The notes below the pieces were generated by a model. The model had not been told where the DNA came from. It did no database searches and saw only the letters and a program-made list of their open reading frames with translations. A stretch of 39,575 nucleotides of DNA. It comes from JAVKDP01 sp040222185. Lineage in GTDB: Bacteria; Bacteroidota; Rhodothermia; Balneolales; Balneolaceae. Numbering within the stretch: position 1 is the stretch's first letter; every line of letters begins with the position of its first letter. Location: assembly GCA_040222185.1 (NCBI GenBank), contig JAVKDP010000016.1:1-39575 (forward strand), in the 5' to 3' direction. Of this stretch, positions 32,294 through 39,575 are shown in pieces. The translations under genes and the position numbers were made by a program.

Positions 32294-34804
32294 TTAATTC
32301 CCTACTAAAAACACCGCGTTTCCAAAGAGTAGTTTTCCATTATGCCAGAACCCACGGAATAAAGGGTTGTCAATCATATATACAACTGTACCACTCCCCA
32401 TATCCTGAACACCAAAAGAAAGTGATTCTTCTGCCAGTTTTTTAGCCCGGTGGCCTACAAAACCACTTCTTTGCAACCCATCTTTGGATACTCCTACATT
32501 CCACCCATTTTCCAGGTAATCATATGAAGTTGAACCAATCTTTAACGACATATATGTTTCGTCAAATCCAAAGGCTAGTGGATGAGAGTCATCCATAGCA
32601 AGTTCATAAATAGCACCAACACTTAAATCCGGGATAAAAGAACGATCTGCGTCTGAATATTTACGAAGTCTGTCTTCCATGTTTTCTTCTTCATCTTCAT
32701 CACCAGATGACTTACGAGTTAAATTAAACCCGTCCTGGCTAGCCAAAAATCCGTTTGCTCCACCCAATGCAATTAATGTACCTCCATCTCTTACCCAGCT
32801 TCTGAGATTATCCATTCCACTTTCATTAAAGGTACTCCCATATGAACCTGACGGCATAATCATGACATCATAATCACTCCATTCTATGTATCTTAAATCA
32901 TCCCGATTAATCAAGGTTAACGGGTATTCAATCTGGTGATCGAAATAGTGCCACACATGCCCAACCATATTACTGCTTGTACCGTCTCCGGCTATAAGGC
33001 CTACTCTTGGAGCTTCAACCAAACGAATTGAAGAAGAACCAAAATCTCTACCTGAACTCACAAAACCTGTTGCAACAGGTGTCAATTCTCTATTTAATAA
33101 GTCAGCTGCGTCTTCAACGATGCTGTCAAACTTATCTCCCAGTCTTTGATTTCCATTCCTGGTAATAACCAAAGTTCCCGCATCGTACTTCTTTCCATCT
33201 ATTTCGAATGGAACTTCTGAATATCTCGCTTTTACTCCATTTTTAAGAATGTGAGCTAAAAACTTAAGATCATCCACCGAATTCCACTTCGCGAGGTATG
33301 CATATGGCTTCTCAATGTTAACAGGGAGTACTGGTTCGGTATCCATTTCGATTCCTTTTGTAGCAATTCTGCTTCTTAATGCATATCCATCAACTCCATA
33401 AGCATAGTGTGCCTCCCAGGCTGTGATATCATACGTCAGAGAATCTTCCAATTCAGGTTTTGGCTCAAATAGTACACGAACTAACGTTCCTTGAGGCTGA
33501 TGAGTGCTGATCACAAAATCACCTTCTTCAACCGAGACTCTCTCTGTATTTCCATTTGAGAAGTTATAACCTGTTGCATTTATGCCACTTTCAGCAGCTC
33601 TCACTACAATATTCTGATCGAGTAAGTAGCGCATTAGCATTGCCGTTTTGTCCGGATTGCTGCTTTTCTTGACTATAAAGGTCTTGTATTCACCAGAACC
33701 GTTATCCCGGGTATCCTTAAAGTAGCTCGCAAATTCGTCTACAACCCTTTCCCCGTTTTTAGATGTAATTTCTACAGTTGAAAGGCCGGTTACTGTGTGA
33801 TGAGTAAGTCGGTCAAGTAGTGCCAGTGTATCACCCTGGTTGGTCTGAATTCCCAGGCCCGCCCTGCTATGCCCCGCCTGCTCATAAGTCATTCCAATTG
33901 CACCACTGAATGTTGGCCATGTATCTCCGTAACTTGGGTAAAACAGGTCAAAAATTTCTTTAGTAAAATAGAGCCAGTTGTTTTCATCAAAATAGGTAGC
34001 ATTATTCTTACCTATCATAGTTTGATATTCTTCTTGCCAATCGGTAATTGCTGCATGAAATGGCTTGGCAGCAGGTGCAAAGTAATATGGTGAGTTTACA
34101 CCCTGCTCGTGGAAATCAACATGAACATGAGGCATCCATTGTAAATAAGCTCGTACTCTTTTTTGGCTTTCTACCTGAGTTTGCCATGCCCAATCTCTGT
34201 TCAAATCGAAATAGTAATGATTAGTTCGTCCACCCGGCCAGGGTTCATTATGCTCTCTCGCATCCGGGTTGGCATCATATTGAACTCCGGTAACTGATTT
34301 GTTCCAGTTTACATATCTGTCACGACCATCCGGGTTGACCATAGGATCTATCATCACAAATACATTTTCTAACCAGCTTTGCTTAGTTGTAATCAATTCA
34401 TAAATCGTATTCATTGCTGCTTCACTGGATGAAGTCTCATTTCCATGAACATTATAGCTCAACCACACGATAGGAGTTTTATCCTCAGTAGGTTCACCTT
34501 CCATAAAGCCAACTCTTTTTAAGTTGTTTGTCCGGATTTCCTGCATGCGATTGATATTATCAGTCGAAGAAACTGCTGCTATCATAAGCTCTCTTCCTTC
34601 ATTGGTAGTACCGTACTTATGATATTTAACCATTTCCGAGTTGTCAGCCACATGCTTAAAATAGCTAATTACTTTATAATGAGGAGTCCACTGTTCTCCT
34701 AATTCATACCCCAGGAACTCTGCTGGAGATTGTAATTGTGCAAAGGATATAGAACTCAAAAGAATAGAGCACAGAAGGGTGGAAATTGTTCTTTTAGCAG
34801 TCAT
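32294..34804 (-). CDS. M14-family zinc carboxypeptidase, large exported form with C-terminal flavodoxin-like domain
   Basis: An 836-residue exported protein (signal ends about FAQ at residue 23). The M14 domain has zinc ligands H120 and E123 (NVHGNETSSSEAAMN) and H232 (HVDFHEQG). The substrate-binding motif is MIDPMVNPDGRDRYVNW, and GAIGMTYEQAGHS may hold the catalytic Glu. FDLNRDWAWQTQVES follows the Asn-Arg pattern of the family. The C-terminal third (VMIMPSGSYGSTFNESGMDN, LRSWVRDGGTLIALGG) looks like a class I amidotransferase or ThuA fold. It probably trims peptides in the periplasm or outside. It is convergent with the M28-TPR pair, giving a small peptidase cluster. Confidence 0.92.
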   Translation of the reverse strand: MTAKRTISTLLCSILLSSISFAQLQSPAEFLGYELGEQWTPHYKVISYFKHVADNSEMVKYHKYGTTNEGRELMIAAVSSTDNINRMQEIRTNNLKRVGFMEGEPTEDKTPIVWLSYNVHGNETSSSEAAMNTIYELITTKQSWLENVFVMIDPMVNPDGRDRYVNWNKSVTGVQYDANPDAREHNEPWPGGRTNHYYFDLNRDWAWQTQVESQKRVRAYLQWMPHVHVDFHEQGVNSPYYFAPAAKPFHAAITDWQEEYQTMIGKNNATYFDENNWLYFTKEIFDLFYPSYGDTWPTFSGAIGMTYEQAGHSRAGLGIQTNQGDTLALLDRLTHHTVTGLSTVEITSKNGERVVDEFASYFKDTRDNGSGEYKTFIVKKSSNPDKTAMLMRYLLDQNIVVRAAESGINATGYNFSNGNTERVSVEEGDFVISTHQPQGTLVRVLFEPKPELEDSLTYDITAWEAHYAYGVDGYALRSRIATKGIEMDTEPVLPVNIEKPYAYLAKWNSVDDLKFLAHILKNGVKARYSEVPFEIDGKKYDAGTLVITRNGNQRLGDKFDSIVEDAADLLNRELTPVATGFVSSGRDFGSSSIRLVEAPRVGLIAGDGTSSNMVGHVWHYFDHQIEYPLTLINRDDLRYIEWSDYDVMIMPSGSYGSTFNESGMDNLRSWVRDGGTLIALGGANGFLASQDGFNLTRKSSGDEDEEENMEDRLRKYSDADRSFIPDLSVGAIYELAMDDSHPLAFGFDETYMSLKIGSTSYDYLENGWNVGVSKDGLQRSGFVGHRAKKLAEESLSFGVQDMGSGTVVYMIDNPLFRGFWHNGKLLFGNAVFLVGN

Positions 34805-35014
34805 TAGTTTTGTTTTAGAATTTCTTCGATTTGATTTTCACGTTGCCCATTATCTCAGAACTAATGTGAAATACTTTATCATTTATCCGTAATCAGCTTA
34901 CCATTGATTTTACCGTTTCCCAAGCGAACGCACAACTTGTTTCACTAAGTTTTAACAAAAGGAAACTATACTCTTGTAATCGAATTATAAAATCATGTTT
35001 CGTACTTGAGGTGC

Positions 35015-35022
35015 TATATTTG
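35015..35022 (+). promoter_or_regulatory. TATATTTG -7 promoter element of the barrel gene pair
   Basis: An exact TAnnTTTG lies 56 bp before the ATG at 35078, predicting a start near 35029. The -33 element is not clear. The rest of the 273-bp gap 34805-35077 shows no gene or strong hairpin. Confidence 0.4.
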
Positions 35023-35077
35023 GCTGTGTATTATCTAATTGAATAACTTAGCCATGTCATTCATTGTGCAATTCTAA

Positions 35078-35668
35078 ATGCGTTTATACTTCAAGACATA
35101 TAAAATTTGTTCTGTTCTCTTTTTAAGCTGTTTAACTACTACAAGTATACAGTCGCAAACTTCGCCATTTTCTATAATTGAGATTAGTTCGTCTATGAGT
35201 AGCTCTACTATTGTCGATGATAACTATTCTGAGCGCTGGAAACTCTCAAACAAACTGTCTTTATCGGTATCAACTCCTTTTTACCTGGGGAATTTACGTG
35301 CTTTTATTGATCTGATTGACTATGAGTCAAATGATGGTCAATCAGTCGATTTTAATTCCGTGAATTATGCCATTGGATTATCACATAGAATTGGTTTCAC
35401 CCGGTTCTTAGCTATTGATGGAGGGGTTAACTTTGGTATTCAGAAAATTGCAAAAGATATACCAAATGTCACCTCTGATAGTATTGAAAGAGAATTATTC
35501 TATGCTTTTTTGTTAGAACCAGGAATACGTACTAAATACATCCTGTTTTATGGAAGCTTTGAGTATCGTAAAATTTATAATTTTGAAAGGCAAAACTTGT
35601 ACTTCCTCGGAGCAGGGATTCGTGTTCGTTTATTCACCCCAGATAAAATTCGTAATTTTATTGATTAA
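35078..35668 (+). CDS. Small outer-membrane beta-barrel-like protein
   Basis: A 196-residue exported protein (signal about 1-27, CSVLFLSCLTTTSIQSQ). Strand-like segments alternate hydrophobic and polar residues: LSLSVSTPFYLGNLRAFIDL, FLAIDGGVNFGIQ and LYFLGAGIRVRLF. This is consistent with a small barrel of about eight to ten strands. The family is not recognised. Its stop shares a base with the start of the next gene (TAATG), so the two are translationally coupled and probably work together. There is no obvious ribosome site before its ATG. Confidence 0.65.
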   Translation: MRLYFKTYKICSVLFLSCLTTTSIQSQTSPFSIIEISSSMSSSTIVDDNYSERWKLSNKLSLSVSTPFYLGNLRAFIDLIDYESNDGQSVDFNSVNYAIGLSHRIGFTRFLAIDGGVNFGIQKIAKDIPNVTSDSIERELFYAFLLEPGIRTKYILFYGSFEYRKIYNFERQNLYFLGAGIRVRLFTPDKIRNFID

Positions 35669-37587
35669 TGAGATTCAAACTTTTTACGTATTTATTTCTC
35701 CTATCCCTGTCTTTTGGCAGCAGTTCTTTATTTGCTCAAAAGGTTGTGCTTCGAGCCGACCAAACAAACTCCTTGCTATATAATCTTGAGGAGTGGATTT
35801 TTAATAATGCAAACATACCTTTTAGAACCTATGATTTTGGCTCTTTTGAGGCTTATTCACCTGGTTATACTTATGGCATCAATACAGACTTTCTTATTCT
35901 AATTGATGGAATACCTTATAACTCAGCATGGCTCAGTAATGATTACCTAACCCTTCCAAACCTTAACTTTTCTGATATTGATTCTGTAGTAATTGATTAT
36001 GATGAGCACATCACAAAGAATAATACGTACCCGGCTTACTCCATAAATATTCATACAAAAAAAACGGGTAATTATATTTCAGTAGAAACAGCCCGATTGA
36101 ATCAAATTAATGACCCTGGTACATTTGGTGGAGCATCACCTAATGTTGAGTTTGTTAACTTCCCAACTAATGTAATGTTAAACCTGAAGAGAGGGAATTA
36201 CAATAGCCTGTTTGCGTTTACTTCAGAACTATACTCCAGGACAGGGCAGCTTGGATATAACAAAAGTATTCAACCTGGCTTATTCGATAGGACAGAAGCT
36301 CCATTTGAAGAAAGTGAATTTGAAGCACAAAGAAACCATCAGCAAAATTTCTTATGGTTGCAATCCCTGACAAGTGAAAACTATGATATAAACTTGATGG
36401 GAGCTTCATATATATCTAATCAATTTTATGAATGGCACCGAGTTTCAGGAATTGAAGCTCCATATTCGCTTGAACAGTATCAACTATCTGCTGCTTTGGA
36501 TCTAAAGAATAGTACTTTTTATGAAGGCACCAACTTCAGCTATTCATCAGGTGTAAGTGATACATTAGACTATAAAAGCCCGGCTGTTTTAGCCCTGTCA
36601 GAATTTTCCTTATCCCAATCTTCCCGATTCACTCTTCCTTTAAAATCTTTACCCATTAATCTTACACTCAGCAACAAATATTATTCTATAAAAGATAAAA
36701 TCACCGATTCTAGTTACGATCATCATAGTTATGCATTCACAATAGAAGGATTTTTGAGAAATGAACTAAAGACGAAAATCACGTTTGGTAATGATATACA
36801 ATCTATCATTTTCCAAAAGCCGTTATCTAATACTTCGTCACTTCAATTTTCAACATTTAATCAACTAGTAGGAAAAAATTCCTACAACTATAGTCTTCAT
36901 AACCGTGGTATCGGCTTTTCAAATCTACAAGAAAATTCTAACCAGTTGATTAATAACTCTGAATTTAGACAAGCATACTCACAGCTCAAATGGTTAGCCA
37001 GACTGCAAAACGATAAACACAGTTTTACAGGTTTTGCTTTTCTACGACATTACTGGAAACTCCCAAATGAACTAATCCAATATACTCCTAATACAAATAG
37101 TCTTCAGCTTGATACCGAACTGTCTTACTTCGACTCTAGTAATGATGGCCTTTTTGTAATTCAAACATATCTTACCTCACATTATTCAGAATCATTAAGA
37201 TTCAAAACCATGCTTGGGGGAAACTTTTTCCTGTATGGAAACACAACTTTCAGAGATCATTATTTAAGTATACCAGCTATTACATTTTCTGAAAGCATAC
37301 AATACATTGTAGATGAGAATTTTATTCTGGAACTGTTTTACAAATACGTTCCTGTACGTACTTTGAATGAGTATGAAAACTTAGAAGAATTAACTGGTTT
37401 TCCACCAAAACAGGTTCGAAAAATTTCAATGCTAAATTTTTCTTCAGGGATGTGGTTCTTTAACAAAACACTAGAACTCAAATTCACATTGCGAAATTTG
37501 CTAAACAACACTGAAAGCTATGATACTAACGGGATGTATTACTCTATGAGTGTTTATGTAAGTGGAAAAATAAATTTCAATTTCTAA
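35668..37587 (+). CDS. Atypical TonB-dependent-receptor-like outer-membrane protein
   Basis: A 639-residue exported protein with signal RFKLFTYLFLLSLSFGSSSL and FAQ at the cleavage site. A plug-like domain (about 35-135) shows TDFLILIDGIPYN, FSDIDSVVIDYDEH and YSINIHTKK, which parallel the LIDG, IExIEVxxGP and INIxTK blocks of TonB plugs. The conserved GP-SxLYG segment is replaced by DEHITKNNTYPA. A barrel follows and ends GKINFNF with a terminal Phe. There is no carboxypeptidase-regulatory domain, and no clear TonB box is seen. Translational coupling to the small barrel gene suggests a two-part outer-membrane system. Transport function is inferred from weak plug similarity. Confidence 0.65.
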   Translation: MRFKLFTYLFLLSLSFGSSSLFAQKVVLRADQTNSLLYNLEEWIFNNANIPFRTYDFGSFEAYSPGYTYGINTDFLILIDGIPYNSAWLSNDYLTLPNLNFSDIDSVVIDYDEHITKNNTYPAYSINIHTKKTGNYISVETARLNQINDPGTFGGASPNVEFVNFPTNVMLNLKRGNYNSLFAFTSELYSRTGQLGYNKSIQPGLFDRTEAPFEESEFEAQRNHQQNFLWLQSLTSENYDINLMGASYISNQFYEWHRVSGIEAPYSLEQYQLSAALDLKNSTFYEGTNFSYSSGVSDTLDYKSPAVLALSEFSLSQSSRFTLPLKSLPINLTLSNKYYSIKDKITDSSYDHHSYAFTIEGFLRNELKTKITFGNDIQSIIFQKPLSNTSSLQFSTFNQLVGKNSYNYSLHNRGIGFSNLQENSNQLINNSEFRQAYSQLKWLARLQNDKHSFTGFAFLRHYWKLPNELIQYTPNTNSLQLDTELSYFDSSNDGLFVIQTYLTSHYSESLRFKTMLGGNFFLYGNTTFRDHYLSIPAITFSESIQYIVDENFILELFYKYVPVRTLNEYENLEELTGFPPKQVRKISMLNFSSGMWFFNKTLELKFTLRNLLNNTESYDTNGMYYSMSVYVSGKINFNF

Positions 37588-37610
37588 CTACGAAATTAAA
37601 ATCAAAGAAT

Positions 37611-39368
37611 ATGCCTACCAATCAAGAAGTCGCCGATAAACTAAACCTGGTATTTCAACTTATGCAACTTGCAGGAGAGAACAGGTTCAAAGCCATTGCT
37701 TTTGATAAAGCCTCTCAAACTATTAAAGGCTTAAGTGATGACATAAATACTTATATCGATAATAAGACGCTTACGGATATAAAAGGCATTGGTAAATCTA
37801 TCGCCCAGGATATTTACCTGTATTCAGAAACCGGGTCTATGCCCGTTTTAGACGCTCTCCAGGAGAAAGTACCTGTTGGGCTGATTAAATGGCTGGATAT
37901 TTCTGGACTCGGACCAAAGAACATTCTTAAGATTCACCAGGAATTCGGCATTACTGAAATTGATGAGTTAAAAGAGCTGATTGAAAGTGGTGAGCTTGCT
38001 AAACTACCCGGGCTAGGTGGGAAATCAGCTGAAAAGATTTCAAAGTCTATTGAGTGGATGGAAAAGTTTGATGAGCGATGTAGACTAGATCAGGCTACCG
38101 TAATTGCAGAAGCTATTTTTAATAGCTTAAAAGATCTGGATGGTGTGCAAAAAATTGAAGTCGCTGGATCACTCCGAAGAGCAAAAGAGACCATTGGTGA
38201 TATTGACATTCTAATTGCAGCGGAGGAAGAGCACATTCCAAATCTGTTCGAAGTGTTTACAACTCATGAACGGGTAACCGAAATTCTGGGAAAAGGAGAT
38301 ACTAAAAGCTCTGTTCGAACAACAGAGGGCAGACAAGTTGATTTGCGAATTGTAAAAGCTGAAAATTTTGCAGCTGCTCTAATGTATTTCACAGGAAGTA
38401 AAGAACATAATGTAGCGTTACGATCGAGGGCCAGGGAAAGGGGGATGAGTTTAAATGAGTATGGCCTATTCAAACTCCAGGAAGATGGAGAAACCAATTG
38501 GGATGCTCCGCAACCTTTTGAAACGGAAGCTGATATTTACAAGCTTCTTGGACTAAACTGGGTTCCGCCGGAACTAAGAGAAGACCGGGGTGAAATTGAA
38601 ATCTTTGAAGAACAAGAAGAACTCCCTTTAGTTGAAGACAGTGATATCAGGGGAGTGATTCATGCACATAGCACCTGGAGCGATGGGAAATTCTCTATCA
38701 AGGAGATGGCCGAAGCCTGTATTGAAAGAGGATATGAATATTTAGGAATTACGGATCACTCGAAAACAGCGGCTTATGCTGGTGGACTTTCAGAAGAAGA
38801 AATCAAACAGCAATGGGAAGAAATTGATGCCTTAAACGCTGAGTTTAAAAGCGCTGGAACCGATTTTGTGATCTTCAAAGGAATTGAATCCGATATATTA
38901 GCAGATGGGAGCCTCGATTATGATGATGAGATTCTGGCCGGCTTTGATTTTATAGTGGCAAGTGTACACCAGACCCTGGATATGCCTCGTGAGAAGATGA
39001 TGACTCGTTTTCGAAACGCAATTAAAAATCCATATACACGGATTGTTGGCCATCCTACAGGCCGGCTTTTATTAAAAAGAAATGGCAGTGATATAGACTT
39101 AAATGAACTGGTTGCTCTGGCAGCAGAGCACAATACGTCTATTGAAATTAATGCAAGTCCTCATCGTCTTGATCTGGACTGGAGCTTTGGTAATAAAGCC
39201 AGAGAAGTTGGCCTTATGACGTCTATTAACCCAGACGCTCACAGTATTGATGGTATAGATGTAATGAAATACGGCGTTAAAATTGCCCGAAAAGGGAAAT
39301 ATGAAAAAGAGCGCGTCTTAAACACAAAGAGTGCAGAAGAAGTGATGGAGTTTTTTAGAGCAAAGTAA
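37611..39368 (+). CDS. polX: DNA polymerase X with PHP exonuclease domain
   Basis: Bacterial PolX fills gaps in base-excision repair and has 3'-5' exonuclease or AP-endonuclease activity in its PHP domain. The 585 residues are full length. The N-terminal 8-kDa-like and helix-hairpin-helix region (DIKGIGKSIAQDI, LPGLGGKSAEKI) leads to the nucleotidyltransferase with catalytic D197 and D199 (GDIDILI) and D244 (VDLRIV). The PHP domain starts near 350 with HAHSTWSDG (H351, H353), followed by ITDHSKT, GIESDILADG, SVHQTL, GHPTGRL and NPDAHSID. All metal ligands look intact, so both activities are expected. It starts 23 bp after the barrel gene and may be co-transcribed with it. Confidence 0.96.
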   Translation: MPTNQEVADKLNLVFQLMQLAGENRFKAIAFDKASQTIKGLSDDINTYIDNKTLTDIKGIGKSIAQDIYLYSETGSMPVLDALQEKVPVGLIKWLDISGLGPKNILKIHQEFGITEIDELKELIESGELAKLPGLGGKSAEKISKSIEWMEKFDERCRLDQATVIAEAIFNSLKDLDGVQKIEVAGSLRRAKETIGDIDILIAAEEEHIPNLFEVFTTHERVTEILGKGDTKSSVRTTEGRQVDLRIVKAENFAAALMYFTGSKEHNVALRSRARERGMSLNEYGLFKLQEDGETNWDAPQPFETEADIYKLLGLNWVPPELREDRGEIEIFEEQEELPLVEDSDIRGVIHAHSTWSDGKFSIKEMAEACIERGYEYLGITDHSKTAAYAGGLSEEEIKQQWEEIDALNAEFKSAGTDFVIFKGIESDILADGSLDYDDEILAGFDFIVASVHQTLDMPREKMMTRFRNAIKNPYTRIVGHPTGRLLLKRNGSDIDLNELVALAAEHNTSIEINASPHRLDLDWSFGNKAREVGLMTSINPDAHSIDGIDVMKYGVKIARKGKYEKERVLNTKSAEEVMEFFRAK

Positions 39369-39385
39369 AACTCCATCTTTTAAGC

Positions 39386-39575
39386 TTATTTCACCAGCAA
39401 CATCTTCTGTGTTTGTATGAAATCACCTGATTTCAGTACATAAAAGTAAACCCCGGAAGAAAGCGCTGAGGCATTGAAAGTTTCAGAATGGGTTCCATTC
39501 GTTCTCAGCCCATTAACAAGGGTTGCTACTTCCCTACCCAGTGCGTCATATACTTTCAGTGTTGTGAAGCCTGAT
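39386..39575 (-). CDS. Secreted protein with T9SS-type C-terminal sorting domain, C-terminal part only
   Basis: A minus-strand frame open from the right edge to a stop at 39386-39388, 62 residues plus the stop. The visible part reads TTLKVYDALGREVATLVNG, then HSETFNASALSSGVYFYVLK and QKMLLVK. This is the same C-terminal domain as in the genes ending at 14006 and 17008 (YxxLGRxV, SGVYFxxL, KxLLxK). The protein is therefore probably exported and sorted to the surface by a type IX-like system; its main body lies outside the window. It is convergent with polX, with only 17 bp between the stops. Confidence 0.85.
   Translation of the reverse strand, partial: SGFTTLKVYDALGREVATLVNGLRTNGTHSETFNASALSSGVYFYVLKSGDFIQTQKMLLVK

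Noticed and set aside
1..39575. CRISPR arrays, prophage, insertion sequences, integrated elements
   Set aside because: No regularly spaced repeats, no transposase, integrase or phage structural genes, and no tRNA-adjacent attachment duplication were seen.

Overview
The window looks like a chromosomal segment from an A+T-rich member of the Bacteroidota-Balneolota-Rhodothermota group, most likely Balneolota (inference). The indications are a SusC/SusD pair, TonB-dependent receptors with carboxypeptidase-regulatory N-termini, secreted proteins ending in a type IX-secretion-like C-terminal domain (motif YPNPFNP, ending KxLLIK), a GWxTD-type protein, DUF2911, LytTR/LytS signalling and TAnnTTTG promoter elements. 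No phage, transposon or CRISPR is visible.

Left part (1-6100): the start of a secreted protein on the minus strand is cut by the window edge. Then come a small unknown gene and prmC, and a 358-bp gap with two perfect DnaA boxes and an AT-rich tract (candidate oriC). A compact plus-strand run follows: dnaA (TTG start), folB, folK, a deoxynucleoside kinase, a one-helix protein and a TPR protein, with gaps of 0-2 bp or a short overlap. It ends at a strong terminator. Next is tRNA-Leu(GAG) with its own promoter and terminator.

Middle (6100-17110): a GH97 alpha-glucosidase (minus), then plus-strand envelope and secreted genes: msrA, a Wzi-like barrel, a secreted amidohydrolase, a three-module adhesin-like protein with a sorting domain, a DUF2911 protein and a CotH-kinase/lamin-tail protein. 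In the gap after it lies a probable small structured RNA on the minus strand, with a promoter match, a closed stem and a U-tract.

Regulated uptake block (17190-29850, minus): a TPP riboswitch controls a TonB receptor, presumably for thiamin. Next is a three-gene signalling operon. It encodes a LytS-like protein that has lost its phospho-acceptor His and its N-box Asn, an intact LytS-like kinase and a LytTR regulator. SusC and SusD follow, then a hairpin terminator and a GWxTD gene. Repeated AGCGA-type elements lie between the regulator gene and susC, so the signalling genes plausibly control the SusCD pair (inference).

Right part (29976-39575): an M28 peptidase with a PDZ domain, a TPR lipoprotein, a convergent M14 carboxypeptidase, a translationally coupled pair of outer-membrane barrel genes behind a TATATTTG promoter, polX, and the C-terminal end of another sorted secreted protein on the minus strand.

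The most interesting signals are the sRNA candidate at 17025-17110, the pseudo-kinase/kinase pair, the TPP riboswitch with a Shine-Dalgarno-sequestering hairpin, and the linkage of dnaA to folate and dNTP salvage genes. All calls come from reading the sequence. No database search was run.
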